A stretch of DNA of 64,000 bases from Streptomyces uncialis (GTDB taxonomy: Bacteria > Actinomycetota > Actinomycetes > Streptomycetales > Streptomycetaceae), in contig NZ_LFBV01000005.1 in NCBI RefSeq assembly GCF_001905345.1, positions 62,001 to 126,000 of the forward strand. The letters are read 5' to 3'. Below are positions 25,351 to 34,344 of the stretch, piece after piece. The translations under genes were made by a program, and so were the position numbers. Every line of letters begins with the position of its first letter. The stretch's first letter is position 1. The notes under the pieces were generated by a model. The model was not told the origin of the DNA and searched no databases. It saw nothing but the letters and a program-made list of their open reading frames with translations.

Positions 25351-26643
25351 ATGACACCGACCCCGGAGCCCACCGGCGGGCCCCGCACCGCGACCGCGCC
25401 GCCCGACCGCGTCCGCCGGGTGCTGCGCGCCGTGGCGATCACCGCGTGCGTCCCGTACCTCGCCCTCAAGACCGCCTGGCTCGGCGGCAGTCGTATCGGG
25501 ATGCCCGAGGACAGTCTGCTGCTCGACGACCCGGCCGTCACCGCCGTCGCGAACCTGGTCACCCTCGCCCTCGACGCCTGCGTGATCGTGCTCGCGCTGC
25601 TGCTCACCCGGCCGTGGGGGCGGCGCGTCCCGGCCTGGCTGCTGGTGGTGCCGATGTGGACCGCCACCGGGCTGCTGGCCCCGATCATGACCGCGTACCC
25701 GCTCCAGCTGCTGGTCCGCGCGCTCGGCGGGGGCGGACCGGGCGTGTCCGCCGGGGATGGCGGAGGAGGTGGGGAGGGAGCCGAGCCCTTCCTGCACGAG
25801 TGGGTCTTCGGGATGGTCTACGGCGGCTTCATCGTGCAAGGTCTGTCGCTGGGCGCCCTGTTCGCGCTGTACGCCCGCGACCGCTGGGGGCATCTGTGGC
25901 GGGACCGGGTACGGGACCTGCCGACCGCCGGGGCCGCCCCCCGGGCCGTCACGGGCGCCGCCGCACTGGTCGCCCTGGTCCCCGCGACCCTGCACACGCT
26001 GTGGGCGTCCGGGTTCGCCATGGGCGCCGACGGCACCAGGCTCGCCGGACGGAGCACCGGGGAGCTGGCCGTGATGGAGGCCACCTGCGCGGTGTTCCCG
26101 CTGGTGGCGGTGGCCGGTGCGGGGCTGCTGGCCCTCGGGCGGGACGGCGCGCGGTGGGTGGGGGTGCGGGCGCGGGCGCGGGCACCGGTGCGGGTGCGGG
26201 TACGGGTACGGGTACCGGTGCGAGTGCGGGTACGGGTACGGGTACCGGTGCGAGTGCGGGTACGGGTACGGGTGCCGGTGTGGGTGGCGCTCGCGGCGGC
26301 CTGGCTCGGCTCGGGTGCCACGGCCACCTGGGGCGGCTGGATCAGCCTCGCCTCGCTCGGCGGCGGAGGCATCGCCTCGGGGACCAGCGGCCCCATGTAC
26401 CTCGCCTACGCTTGCCAGATGATCGCCGGAGCACTCGTCGCCGCCGTCGGCGCGCGGTTCCTCGCGGGGCGCGCCCGAGCGCACGCGGGCGCCACCCCGG
26501 CGCCCGTCCGCCCGACGGATGCCCCGGCCTCCGCTGCCGCCTCCACGCCGGGCCCCGCGTCGGCCCCCGCTCCGGTTCCCCGGCCCTGGACGCCGGACGG
26601 GCCGGACGCGGGAGACGCACCGGACGGGCGGGTGTCCCCATGA
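25351..26643 (+). CDS. multi-pass membrane protein coupled to a two-component system
   Basis: A 430-residue protein with about eight hydrophobic segments and no recognised domain. Residues 271-310 form a striking alternating Arg-Val-Pro stretch (RVRVRVRVPV repeated) encoded by 30-bp repeats between two membrane segments. The C-terminus is a Pro/Ala-rich hydrophilic tail. The ATG at 25351 follows GGAGGTTGG. Its TGA overlaps the histidine kinase ATG (ATGA), so the two are translationally coupled; it may be a sensory or accessory partner. Confidence 0.85.
   Translation: MTPTPEPTGGPRTATAPPDRVRRVLRAVAITACVPYLALKTAWLGGSRIGMPEDSLLLDDPAVTAVANLVTLALDACVIVLALLLTRPWGRRVPAWLLVVPMWTATGLLAPIMTAYPLQLLVRALGGGGPGVSAGDGGGGGEGAEPFLHEWVFGMVYGGFIVQGLSLGALFALYARDRWGHLWRDRVRDLPTAGAAPRAVTGAAALVALVPATLHTLWASGFAMGADGTRLAGRSTGELAVMEATCAVFPLVAVAGAGLLALGRDGARWVGVRARARAPVRVRVRVRVPVRVRVRVRVPVRVRVRVRVPVWVALAAAWLGSGATATWGGWISLASLGGGGIASGTSGPMYLAYACQMIAGALVAAVGARFLAGRARAHAGATPAPVRPTDAPASAAASTPGPASAPAPVPRPWTPDGPDAGDAPDGRVSP
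26161..26280 (+). repeat. 30-bp in-frame tandem repeat
   Basis: Four contiguous 30-base units (26161, 26191, 26221, 26251). The last two are identical except for one base, and the first has diverged. Each contains GCGGGTACGGGTACGGGTAC and encodes RVRVRVRVPV in the membrane protein. All three plus-strand frames stay open through it. Confidence 0.92.
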
Positions 26644-28037
26644 CCGGAAGCAAGGCCGGAAGAATGGCCGGAAGCAAGGCTGGGAGCAACGCCGGGAGCA
26701 TGACCGAGAACTCGACCGGGGCCATGACCCGGATCGTCACACGGGCGCTGTCCACCCCGGCCCGGGGGCTGTCGGCCCTGTACGGGCGCCGGGCCCTGCG
26801 CCGCTGGACCCATCTGGTCCTCGGCGGCGCGCTCTCGATGCCGTACTACCTGGTCGGCTCGATCGTGCTCGTCAGCCTGGGCACGGAGATCGGCGGTCCC
26901 GCCTTCCTGGGACCCCCGCATGTGCTGGCGCTCTTGGCCGGACTGCCGCTGGCCGCCGTCACCGCGCTGTTCCCGCCGACCCGCCCGCTGTCGGTGACCG
27001 CCGTCCGCGCGCTCTGCGGCATCGGCGACGGCGACGGCACCGAGCTGGCGGACGGGCCCGCCCGCAGCGGAGCGGCCCGGGGGCGCACGGCCGTGTGGTT
27101 CACCCTGCATCTGGGGGTCGGCGCGGTGACCAGCGGGATGACCCTCGCGGTCGTCCCGTTCGCCTCGGTGGTGCTCCTGCTGCCGCTGGTCCCCGGGCTG
27201 CGGACGGGGCCCCTCGGGGAGCTCTACCGCGACGGGGGCGTGTGGGCGCTCGTCCTGTCACCGCTCGCGGGCGCCGCGATGCTGCTGCTGCTCGCCGGGT
27301 GCGTCGCGCTCGCCGGGGCGCTGCTGGCCCGGGCGGCGCCCGCGCTGCTCGGCCCGGCGCCCGCCGACCGGCTCGCGGAGGCGGAGCGGCGCGCCGCCGA
27401 TCTCGCGGTACGGGGGCGGCTCGCCCGCGAGCTCCACGACTCGGTGGGGCACGCGCTCAGCGCGGTCACCCTCCAGGCGGTCGCCGCCCGCAAGGTCCTC
27501 GACACCGATCCCGGGTTCGTCCGGGAGGCCCTCGCCGCGATCGAGGAGACCACCCGGCGCACGGTCGGGGAACTCGACGCCGTCCTCGGGGTGCTTCGCG
27601 ACACCGGTGAGCGGGGCACGACCGCGCCCGCGCCGACCCTGGAGACCGACCTGGACGGGCTGCTGCGGCGCACCCGCGCCGGTGGCGCGCTGCTGGACAC
27701 CACCCTGGACCCGGGCCCGCACGGCTTCGGCGCGCTGCCGCCGCAGGTGTCCCGGGAGGCGTACCGGATCGTGCAGGAGGCGCTGAGCAACGCGCTGCGG
27801 CACGCGGGCGCGGGGGTCAGGGTGGATCTGACGGTCACCGTCGCGGACGGGAACCTGGACATCACGGCGCACAACCCGCTGCCCCGATCGGCGGACACCG
27901 CGTCGCGTCCGGGAGGCGGCCATGGGCTGCGCGGCATCGCGGACCGCGCACGGCTGCTGGGCGGCCGCACCGAGTCGGGCGCCCGGGAGGACCGCTGGCT
28001 GCTGCGGGTACGGCTGCCCCTGCGCGCCCCACGGTGA
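26640..28037 (+). CDS. NarL-type sensor histidine kinase
   Basis: A 465-residue membrane histidine kinase. It has about four to five transmembrane segments between residues 60 and 235, a HisKA_3 dimerisation helix with the phospho-acceptor ARELHDSVGHALS (His 266), then a HATPase with the N-box EALSNALRHAG and a GGGHGLRGIADRA G-box. The first 30 residues are an odd GSKAG/GSNAG repeat; ATG codons at 26664 and 26700 are alternative starts. It is coupled to the upstream membrane protein by an ATGA overlap. The partner regulator follows 131 bases downstream. Confidence 0.93.
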   Translation: MTGSKAGRMAGSKAGSNAGSMTENSTGAMTRIVTRALSTPARGLSALYGRRALRRWTHLVLGGALSMPYYLVGSIVLVSLGTEIGGPAFLGPPHVLALLAGLPLAAVTALFPPTRPLSVTAVRALCGIGDGDGTELADGPARSGAARGRTAVWFTLHLGVGAVTSGMTLAVVPFASVVLLLPLVPGLRTGPLGELYRDGGVWALVLSPLAGAAMLLLLAGCVALAGALLARAAPALLGPAPADRLAEAERRAADLAVRGRLARELHDSVGHALSAVTLQAVAARKVLDTDPGFVREALAAIEETTRRTVGELDAVLGVLRDTGERGTTAPAPTLETDLDGLLRRTRAGGALLDTTLDPGPHGFGALPPQVSREAYRIVQEALSNALRHAGAGVRVDLTVTVADGNLDITAHNPLPRSADTASRPGGGHGLRGIADRARLLGGRTESGAREDRWLLRVRLPLRAPR

Positions 28038-28168
28038 CCCCGCCGTTCGCACCCCGGGCCGGACCGCACCCGCCCCGCACCCCGTACGCGTCGACCCGTA
28101 CGTGCATGTATGGGCACACGTATCCGCTGCCCGCTGCCCGCTGCCCGCTGTCTTAAGGAAAGGGACCC

Positions 28169-28858
28169 ATGACGACCCCGTCACCCACCGGATCCTCCGC
28201 CGCGCCGCGCTCCCTGCGCATGGTGCTCGCCGACGACGAGCGCATGGTGCGCACCGCGCTGCGGGTGATCCTGGAGGCCGAGCCGGATCTGACCGTCGTC
28301 GGGGAGGCGGCGGACGGGGCCGAGGCGGTCACCGTGGTGCGGGAGCTTCAGCCCGATGTGGTGCTCATGGACGTCCGGATGCCGGGCATCGACGGCATCC
28401 GCGCGACCGAACGCATCGTGGGCGCCCCCGTCGGCACCCCGCCCCGGGTGCTGGTGGTGACGACCTTCGAGAACGACGCCTTCGTGTACGAGGCGCTGCG
28501 CGCGGGCGCCTCCGGGTTCCTGTTGAAGCGGACCGACGCGGACACCCTGGTACAGGCGGTGCGGCTGGTCGCGCGCGGCGACACCCTGCTGTTCCCGGCG
28601 GCCGTCCGGGCGCTCGCCGGGGCGCACGGACGGGCCGCGCCCGCCCCGCCGTGGGTGGCGCGGCTGACCGGCCGGGAGGGCGACGTACTGCGGCTGATGG
28701 CCCGGGGGCTGACCAACGCGGAGATCGCCGCCCGGATGGAGGTCGGCGCGGCGACGGTGAAGACCCATGTGGCGGGGGTCCTGGCGAAGACCGGGGCGCG
28801 GGACCGGACCCAGGCGGTGATCGCCGCCTACGAGGCCGGGTTCGTCCGGAGTTCCTGA
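28169..28858 (+). CDS. NarL/LuxR-family response regulator
   Basis: A 229-residue regulator. The receiver domain has the acidic pair DD (residues 22-23), phospho-acceptor Asp 68 in VLMDVRMPG, and the conserved Lys in FLLKRTDAD. The LuxR-type helix-turn-helix is at about residues 165-225 (LTGREGDVLRLMARGLTNAE, then TVKTHVAGVLAKTG). AAGGAAAGGGA precedes the ATG. It pairs with the kinase just upstream. The target genes are unknown; the upstream membrane gene and the following PBP are the obvious candidates. Confidence 0.95.
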   Translation: MTTPSPTGSSAAPRSLRMVLADDERMVRTALRVILEAEPDLTVVGEAADGAEAVTVVRELQPDVVLMDVRMPGIDGIRATERIVGAPVGTPPRVLVVTTFENDAFVYEALRAGASGFLLKRTDADTLVQAVRLVARGDTLLFPAAVRALAGAHGRAAPAPPWVARLTGREGDVLRLMARGLTNAEIAARMEVGAATVKTHVAGVLAKTGARDRTQAVIAAYEAGFVRSS

Positions 28859-28944
28859 ACACTCCATGAGAATCGGACCGCCGCGCCGCCGCGCGCGGGC
28901 CGGCGGGGAACCCCTGAACTGCGCCGTTCGTCCTACCGGACAGG

Positions 28945-30399
28945 ATGAACAAGATGATCAGACGTGCCTCGGTCTTCTCGCTGCTCCTCGTCCTCGCCCT
29001 GCTCGGGCGGGTCACCTGGGTGCAGTTCTACGAAGGCCAGGCCCTCGCGGACAACAAGGAGAACCGGCGCAAGGCGATCGAGCAGTACGCCTATCCGCTC
29101 GGTGACATCATCGTGGCCGGGGAAGCGGTCACCGGCTCGAAGCGCACCACGGGCAGCGACCTCGCGTACAAGCGCACGTACAAGGAGGGCGAGTTGTACG
29201 CGCCGGTCACCGGCTACAGCTCGCAGGTGTACGGGGCGAACCTCCTGGAGGGCGTCTACCAGGACGTGCTCGACGGCACCTCCCTGGAGCTGGGCGGCCC
29301 GATGGACGTGCTGACGGGCAAGCGCGCCGACCCGGGCGGTGTCGTCACGACCATCGATCCGGAGGTGCAGCGGGCCGCGTTCGAGGCGCTCGGGGACACC
29401 AAGGGCGCGGCGGTCGCCCTCGACCCGGCCACGGGCCGGGTCCTCGGGATGGTGTCGACCCCGTCGTACGACCCGTCGGTGTTCTCCGGCTCCGGCCAGC
29501 AGGACGTCGCGCGGTGGAGCGAGCTGGGTGAGGACCCCGACAAGCCGCTGGTGAACCGCGCGATACGCAACCCGCTCGCGCCCGGTTCGACGTTCAAGCT
29601 GGTCGTCGCGGCGGCGGCGCTGGAGGAGGGCCTGTACTCCTCGGTGGACGAGGCCACCAAGAGCCCCAGCCCGTACAAGCTCCCCGACACCACCCGGGTC
29701 CTGGAGAACGCGATCGCCACGGCCCCCTGTGAGAACGCCTCGCTGCGCACGGCCCTGCGCTACTCGTGCAACAACGTCTTCGCCAAGGCCGCCGTGGACC
29801 TCGGGGAGGACAAGGTCCGGGCCATGTCGGAGAAGTTCGGCTTCAACGACGCCGAGCAGGACATCCCCGTCCGCGCGTACGAGAGCGTCTACCCGAAGGG
29901 CATGGACCGTCCGTCCACGGCGCTCACGGGTATCGGGCAGTTCGAGGTGACGGCGACACCGCTCCAGATCGCGATGGTGTCGGCGGTCATCGAGAACGAC
30001 GGCGAGCTGGTCGAGCCGCATATGGTCTCCCAGGTCACCGACGCCGACGGGAACACCCTGGAGGACTTCACGGACCCGGCCACCGAGCGGGTCCTCAGCG
30101 AGTCCACGGCGCGGGGCCTGCGTTCCGCGATGGAGACGGTCGTCGAGGAGGGCACCGGCAGCAACGCCCGTATCCCCGGGGCCACCGTGGGCGGCAAGAC
30201 GGGCACGGCCCAGCGCGGTGTGAACAACAGCGAGAAGCCGTACGCGTGGTTCACCTCGTACGGCCAGGACCCGGACAGCGGGCAGCAGGTCGCCGTGGCC
30301 GTCCTCATCGAGCAGTCGGACGCGGCCCGTTCCGAGGTCAGCGGCAACGGCCTCGCGGCGCCGATCGCGAAGGCCATGATGGCCGCCGCCCTGAAGTAG
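28945..30399 (+). CDS. class B penicillin-binding protein (transpeptidase)
   Basis: A 484-residue bitopic membrane protein that cross-links peptidoglycan outside the cell. It has a single N-terminal membrane anchor (residues about 6-27), an NTF2-like / dimerisation region, then the transpeptidase motifs: SxxK at Ser215 (PGSTFKL), SxN at Ser274 (YSCNN), and KTG at Lys418 (GGKTGTAQ). It resembles PbpA-type proteins, which in other loci sit beside rodA/ftsW; here it stands alone. It is convergent with the GNAT gene and ends at a hairpin terminator. Confidence 0.95.
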   Translation: MNKMIRRASVFSLLLVLALLGRVTWVQFYEGQALADNKENRRKAIEQYAYPLGDIIVAGEAVTGSKRTTGSDLAYKRTYKEGELYAPVTGYSSQVYGANLLEGVYQDVLDGTSLELGGPMDVLTGKRADPGGVVTTIDPEVQRAAFEALGDTKGAAVALDPATGRVLGMVSTPSYDPSVFSGSGQQDVARWSELGEDPDKPLVNRAIRNPLAPGSTFKLVVAAAALEEGLYSSVDEATKSPSPYKLPDTTRVLENAIATAPCENASLRTALRYSCNNVFAKAAVDLGEDKVRAMSEKFGFNDAEQDIPVRAYESVYPKGMDRPSTALTGIGQFEVTATPLQIAMVSAVIENDGELVEPHMVSQVTDADGNTLEDFTDPATERVLSESTARGLRSAMETVVEEGTGSNARIPGATVGGKTGTAQRGVNNSEKPYAWFTSYGQDPDSGQQVAVAVLIEQSDAARSEVSGNGLAAPIAKAMMAAALK

Positions 30400-30429
30400 G
30401 GACGTGACGGCACGCCGTTCGCGGCGGCG

Positions 30430-30453
30430 GTACGGCCCCCGCCGGGGCCGTAC
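30430..30453. terminator. bidirectional terminator between PBP and GNAT genes
   Basis: A perfect 10-base-pair stem (GTACGGCCCC at 30430-30439 pairing with 30444-30453) with a 4-base loop. It lies in the 62-base gap between convergent stop codons. Confidence 0.8.
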
Positions 30454-30461
30454 CGGGCCCG

Positions 30462-30998
30462 TCACATCAGCGACTTGCCCATGTACAGCGCGATCTCGCC
30501 CTCGGACGGCGTGCCCACGTACAGACTGGTGTCGAGCCCGCAGACCTCGAAGCCCATCCGCCGGTAGGCCCGTACGGCGGGCGCGTTGACGTTGGTGACC
30601 TCCAGCCACAGCGTCCGCGCGTCGCACTTGCGCCCGTACGCCTCGGCCTGGGCCATCAGCGCGCTGCCGAGGCCCTTGCCGCGGTGCCCGGGGGCGACGG
30701 TGATCTGCTCGACATGCGCCCGCCGGTTCCACGCGGCGTAGCGGACGGCGACGAATCCGATGATCTCGCCGTCCGTGACGGCGACGACGATGTGCGGGGC
30801 GTCCGGGTCCCCGCTGCCGCCGCCCTCCTCGCCGGTGGGCGGGTACTCCTTGCGCAGTGGCGGCTGCACGGCCACGCTCCGGATCTCGAAGCCCGCCTCC
30901 CCGGAGGTCACATGCATGATCCGGTCCGTGGTGAAGGAATCGTCGAGGGCGTCGATCCGGTCGTAGTCGGCGGAATTCGCCACACGCATATCGATCAT
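30462..30998 (-). CDS. GNAT acetyltransferase, streptothricin acetyltransferase-like
   Basis: A 178-residue GNAT protein. It resembles streptothricin acetyltransferase along its length: the LDDSFTTDRI region, AVQPPLRKEYP, YAAWNRRAHVEQITVAPGHR, LWLEVTNVNAPAVRAYRRMG and the CGLDTSLYVGT ending. The acetyl-CoA loop is HRGKGLGSA. It could protect against a streptothricin-type antibiotic by acetylating its beta-lysine, or act on another amine; many Streptomyces carry such genes without making the drug. Starts at 30998 and 30989 (both ATG) are possible. Confidence 0.85.
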   Translation of the reverse strand: MIDMRVANSADYDRIDALDDSFTTDRIMHVTSGEAGFEIRSVAVQPPLRKEYPPTGEEGGGSGDPDAPHIVVAVTDGEIIGFVAVRYAAWNRRAHVEQITVAPGHRGKGLGSALMAQAEAYGRKCDARTLWLEVTNVNAPAVRAYRRMGFEVCGLDTSLYVGTPSEGEIALYMGKSLM

Positions 30999-31132
30999 CC
31001 GGCCAGTCTCCCAAAAACACCGCGCCCATGCCGGGCGAGTGGCCCGAACGGTGACAACGGTGCGTACGGTGACGCTCCGCCACCGTCCGTGCGGGCGTCC
31101 GGCCCCGGGGTCCCGGCGGGCGGGCCGTGGGA

Positions 31133-31840
31133 TCAGGCGCGCCATCCGGGGTCGCGCCCGCTGAGACCGATGACCCGGTCCAGGAGGGGCGCGCCGTCCG
31201 GGACGGGCACGGGCGGGCCGAAGAGCCCCGCACCGCTGGACGCGTCACCGGCGGGGTCGCCTGCGGAGTCCTCGGACGAGTCCTTGGCGGCGGGGTCCTC
31301 GGCGGCGGGGGGCTCGGTGGCCGAGTCGTCGGTGGGGTCGGCCGCCGGGTCCTCGACGGGGGTCAGAAGTGCCTCGCTCGCCCGCAGGGCCGCCTCGTCG
31401 GGCGCGTACTCCTGGCCGGTGGCCCGCGCCAGGTCCCAGCCGTGCACGACGAGTTCGTCCACGGCGACGAGCCCCGCGACGGCACCGGGCAGCGGCACCC
31501 CGCCCGCGCGGGTCTCCCCCTCCCAGGCGGCGGGGTCGCGCCACGCCTCGGCCATCTCGGCCAGTGCCCCGGGCAGCGCCACGCGCCAGTCGGCGGGGAG
31601 TTCGGGCAGGGACGAACCGGGGGACGTGTCGGTGGTCGGCCCCAGCTCCCGCCGGGCCGCGTCGCGGAACGCGACGGACAGCGAGACGAGATGGCCCAGG
31701 AGGTGCCGTACCGCGTAGTCGGGGCACGGGGTGGGCGCGTCGAGCTGGTCCTCACGGACCCCCTCGGCGAGCCGGGCGACCGACCGGGCCTGGGAGGTGA
31801 GGTCGACGAACGGCGCGGGCGGGCTGGGCGGGGTGGACAT
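31133..31840 (-). CDS. TIGR03086-type DinB-like metal-binding protein
   Basis: A 235-residue member of the mycothiol-dependent maleylpyruvate isomerase / DinB-like superfamily. The four-helix metal site is suggested by HLLGHLVSLSVAF and VDELVVHGWDLARATG, and the C-terminal DRVIGLSGRDPGW is typical of TIGR03086. An acidic Asp/Glu/Pro/Ala insertion (about residues 170-215) is unusual. The substrate is unknown. The ATG at 31840 has GGAGCC upstream. Confidence 0.85.
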   Translation of the reverse strand: MSTPPSPPAPFVDLTSQARSVARLAEGVREDQLDAPTPCPDYAVRHLLGHLVSLSVAFRDAARRELGPTTDTSPGSSLPELPADWRVALPGALAEMAEAWRDPAAWEGETRAGGVPLPGAVAGLVAVDELVVHGWDLARATGQEYAPDEAALRASEALLTPVEDPAADPTDDSATEPPAAEDPAAKDSSEDSAGDPAGDASSGAGLFGPPVPVPDGAPLLDRVIGLSGRDPGWRA

Positions 31841-32086
31841 GGTGGCTCCTTCACGGGGAGGGCCGGCGGTGCGTCGGGCGGTGGTGGCCGGCGGGTCAGC
31901 GGTCGGGCGGCGGGTCGGCGGGCGGGCGGCGGTGATGCGGTCCTGTGAGGTCCTGTGTGAGGGGTGACTCCCGGGTGCCTCGGAACTCATCGGTACCCGC
32001 GGATACGGTCCGCCCCTCGGACCCGGCCGGATCTGAGGCAACCGCCTGATCCCGGCCGGGGGGTCTTAGCCGCACGCTCGCCTCTC

Positions 32087-33292
32087 ATGACAGGCGAGAA
32101 GTACGGGACCGGCGGGACCGGAGCGACGGGCAGGGTGCTGCGCGACCGCGACGCGGCGCTGTATCTGGGCGGGGTGGTCGGCGCCGGATGCGGGGCGTCG
32201 CTGCTGTGGCTGACCGCCGGGATCTGGGTGAAGGACCTCACGGGGTCGAACGCCCTCGCGGCGCTGTGCGCCTTCGCACTCTGGGCGCCCGTGCTGCTCG
32301 GCCCGCTGCTCGGCACGCTGGCCGACCGCACCCGGCGCCACCCCCTGCTGGTGCGCTCGAACCTGGCGCTCGCCCTGCTCCTCCTGACCCTGTGCGCGGT
32401 GGACTCGGCGGACCGGCTGTGGCTGCTGTTCACGGTCCTGGTGCTGTACGGCGCGACCGGTGTCGTCCAGGACGCGGCGGAGGGCGCGCTGGTCACGCGG
32501 ATCGTGGACCGGGATCTGCTGGGCGACTTCAACGGGCTGCGGACGACCGCCAACGAGGGGGTGAAACTGATCGCCCCGCTCGCCGGCGCGGGCCTGTTCA
32601 CCGCGTACGGCGGCCCGGCGGTGGCCGTCCTCGCCGCGGTGCTGTTCGCCCTCGCGGCCGGTCTCTACGCGCGGGTACGGGTGGACGAACCCCGTCCGGA
32701 GCCGGGCACGGCGCGGGGGTTCGGCGCGGTGGCCGAGGGGGTCCGGGAGCTGTGGGGCTGTCTCGCGCTACGGCCCCTGCTGGTCGGCTGCGGGGCGGTG
32801 ATGCTGCTCGCCGGGGTCAACGGCGCGGTCGTCTTCGCCGTGGTGGACGAGGGGCTCGGACGGCCACCGGGCTGGGTGGGTGCGCTGTACACGGCACAGG
32901 GCGTGGGGTCGGTCGCGGTGGGAGCGGTCGCCGGACGACTGCTGCGGCGACTGGGCGAGCGGCGGTTCGCGGCGTACGGGGCGGGTCTGTTCGCGGTGGC
33001 GGTCGCGGCGCGGGCGGTGCCGGACGTGTCGGTGGCGCTGGTGGCGTCGGCGGCCGTCGGGGCGGGGCTGCCGTGTGTGCTGATCGCGGCGCTGACCGCT
33101 GTGCAGCGGGCGGTGCCCGAGGCGTTCCTGGGGCGTGCGGTGGCCACCGCGAACACGCTGCTGCTCGCGCCGAACGCGGTCGCGCTGGGTGTGGGCGCGG
33201 GGCTGGTCGCGGGGGTGGACCACCGGGTGCTGCTGCTCGCGCTGGGCTCGGCCGGACTGGTCGTGGCGGGTCGCCTTCGCTTGCGCCTCTGA
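32087..33292 (+). CDS. MFS transporter (MdtG/Bcr-like efflux type)
   Basis: A 401-residue protein with 12 predicted membrane helices in two halves. The motif-A loop between helices 2 and 3 is GTLADRTRRHP (about residues 78-88). It resembles the macrolide/enterobactin-exporter side of the MFS, so drug or metabolite export is likely, with no substrate evidence. I chose the ATG at 32087; upstream in-frame codons include the weak 5' region. The last eight codons (CTTCGCTTGCGC...) match the start of a repeat found again just downstream, so the C-terminus may have been altered by a repeat. Confidence 0.9.
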   Translation: MTGEKYGTGGTGATGRVLRDRDAALYLGGVVGAGCGASLLWLTAGIWVKDLTGSNALAALCAFALWAPVLLGPLLGTLADRTRRHPLLVRSNLALALLLLTLCAVDSADRLWLLFTVLVLYGATGVVQDAAEGALVTRIVDRDLLGDFNGLRTTANEGVKLIAPLAGAGLFTAYGGPAVAVLAAVLFALAAGLYARVRVDEPRPEPGTARGFGAVAEGVRELWGCLALRPLLVGCGAVMLLAGVNGAVVFAVVDEGLGRPPGWVGALYTAQGVGSVAVGAVAGRLLRRLGERRFAAYGAGLFAVAVAARAVPDVSVALVASAAVGAGLPCVLIAALTAVQRAVPEAFLGRAVATANTLLLAPNAVALGVGAGLVAGVDHRVLLLALGSAGLVVAGRLRLRL

Positions 33293-33460
33293 GGTCCGTC
33301 CGGCGGGGCGCGCTTCGTTGCTGTGCCGTCGTTCGGTGGTTTCGCGCAGTTCCCCTCGGGTCGACTTCGCTTGCGCTTCCTAGGTCTGTCCGGCTGGGCG
33401 TACTTCGTTGCTGTGCCGTCGGTCGGTGGTTGTGCGCAGTTCCCCGCGCCCCTTTGGGGC
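33275..33460. repeat. 90-bp direct repeat overlapping the MFS 3' end
   Basis: Two copies start at 33275 and 33365, 90 bases apart. Each has CTTCGCTTGCGC, GTCCGGC, CTTCGTTGCTGTGCCGTCG and the core GCGCAGTTCCCC (33344 and 33433). The first copy includes the last codons and stop of the MFS gene. The second continues into GCGCCCCTTTGGGGCGC, a 7-bp stem-loop. Confidence 0.85.
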
Positions 33461-33691
33461 GCGTCCGGTCGGTTCTTCGGGTCGGTGCCGGTCGGGATTC
33501 TCCGTCCTCGATCCGACACGCTCGGTACGACGTACCTGTGGTCCTACTGAAGAGCATCGGAGTCTGCGGGCAGAGATTCCCGCCCACCCCCTTCGGTGAG
33601 TCCTGCGACTGCGCGAGGAGGGGGGTATGAACCCCGGCCCCGGTTGCTGACAGCCCGCAGACGGACGGCAGCCCCAGGTGGGCGCCCCTTC
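33461..33691. other. intergenic stretch without a recognised gene
   Basis: About 230 bases between two repeat clusters. Short frames occur in both directions but none has a ribosome site and a plausible product. A TCGGTGAGTCCTGCGACTGC phrase near 33592 and the GCCCGCAGACGGACGGC phrase near 33652 look unrelated to the repeats. Confidence 0.45.
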
Positions 33692-33911
33692 AGGGGCGCG
33701 GGGAACTGCGCAAAAACGAGGACCGGCCCGCACCCGAAGAGCGACCGTAATGGGGCAGCATCCAGGGGCGCGGGGAACTGCGCACCCCCGGAGTACCCGC
33801 ACAGGAACAGGTACGTCCAGGTGGGGAACCCCAGGGGCACGGGGAACTGCGCGAGCAGCCGAGAGCCATCCGCAGCCGAACAGGAACCCTAAGGGGCGCG
33901 GGGAACTGCGC
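33692..33911. repeat. cluster of four inverted-orientation core repeats
   Basis: The core occurs here as its complement, AGGGGCGCGGGGAACTGCGC, at 33692, 33764, 33833 (one change, GCAC for GCGC) and 33892, at intervals of 72, 69 and 59 bases. The surrounding sequence shares phrases such as CCCGCACAGGAACA and TACGTCCAGGTGGGGAACCC (also near 33931 as TACGCCCAGGTGTGGAACCC). It is the same family as the arrays at 9.7 and 12.5 kb, in the other orientation. Confidence 0.92.
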
Positions 33912-34024
33912 ATCACGAACGACCCGCACAGGAACAAGTACGCCCAGGTGTGGAACCCGGGTGTGAGGAGTTGCGGTACAGAAAGTGCCGCTGAGATCGA
34001 TCATGGTCGGCTAGCACCCCTGGG

Positions 34025-34330
34025 GTGAAGCCGGGGCTGTCGCAGTTCTTCCGGGACACCGTGCCCTGGCAGTACGCCGACGTGCCCGGCCACACTCCCA
34101 TCGGCGCCGGTGACGCACTCAAGTTCCCGCTGAAAGTGCCCCGCTTCATCTCCGACGACGAACTCGACCAGTTGATGCCGGCCGTCAACGCGATCGCCTG
34201 CCCGTTCCAACGCGGCTGGGGCCGCGAAGTCGAACGGCATCGCTGCACCAGCGACCGCATCGACAAGCTTCTCGCGGAGCTCGGGCAACCCGCCTGTCCC
34301 GAAGGGAAACCCGAAAGCATCAGTCCGTGA
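34025..34330 (+). pseudogene. truncated tyrosine-recombinase/integrase fragment
   Basis: A 101-codon frame. Its first 60 residues (FFRDTVPWQYADVPGHTPI, then VPRFISDDELDQLMPAVN and PFQR) look like the middle of Streptomyces phage-type integrases, just before the catalytic domain. After PFQR the similarity stops and the Arg-His-Arg-Tyr catalytic residues are absent. It has neither the N-terminal part nor the catalytic part, so it is a remnant. The identification is by eye and moderate; the tail (GWGREVERHRCTS...) is unknown. Confidence 0.55.
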
Positions 34331-34344
34331 CCGCTACCCGGGGG

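Noticed and set aside
24906..26639. Upstream in-frame extension of the histidine kinase frame (would give over 1000 residues)
   Set aside because: This part is the out-of-frame shadow of the membrane protein at 25351-26643; the kinase starts at 26640 with the ATGA overlap.
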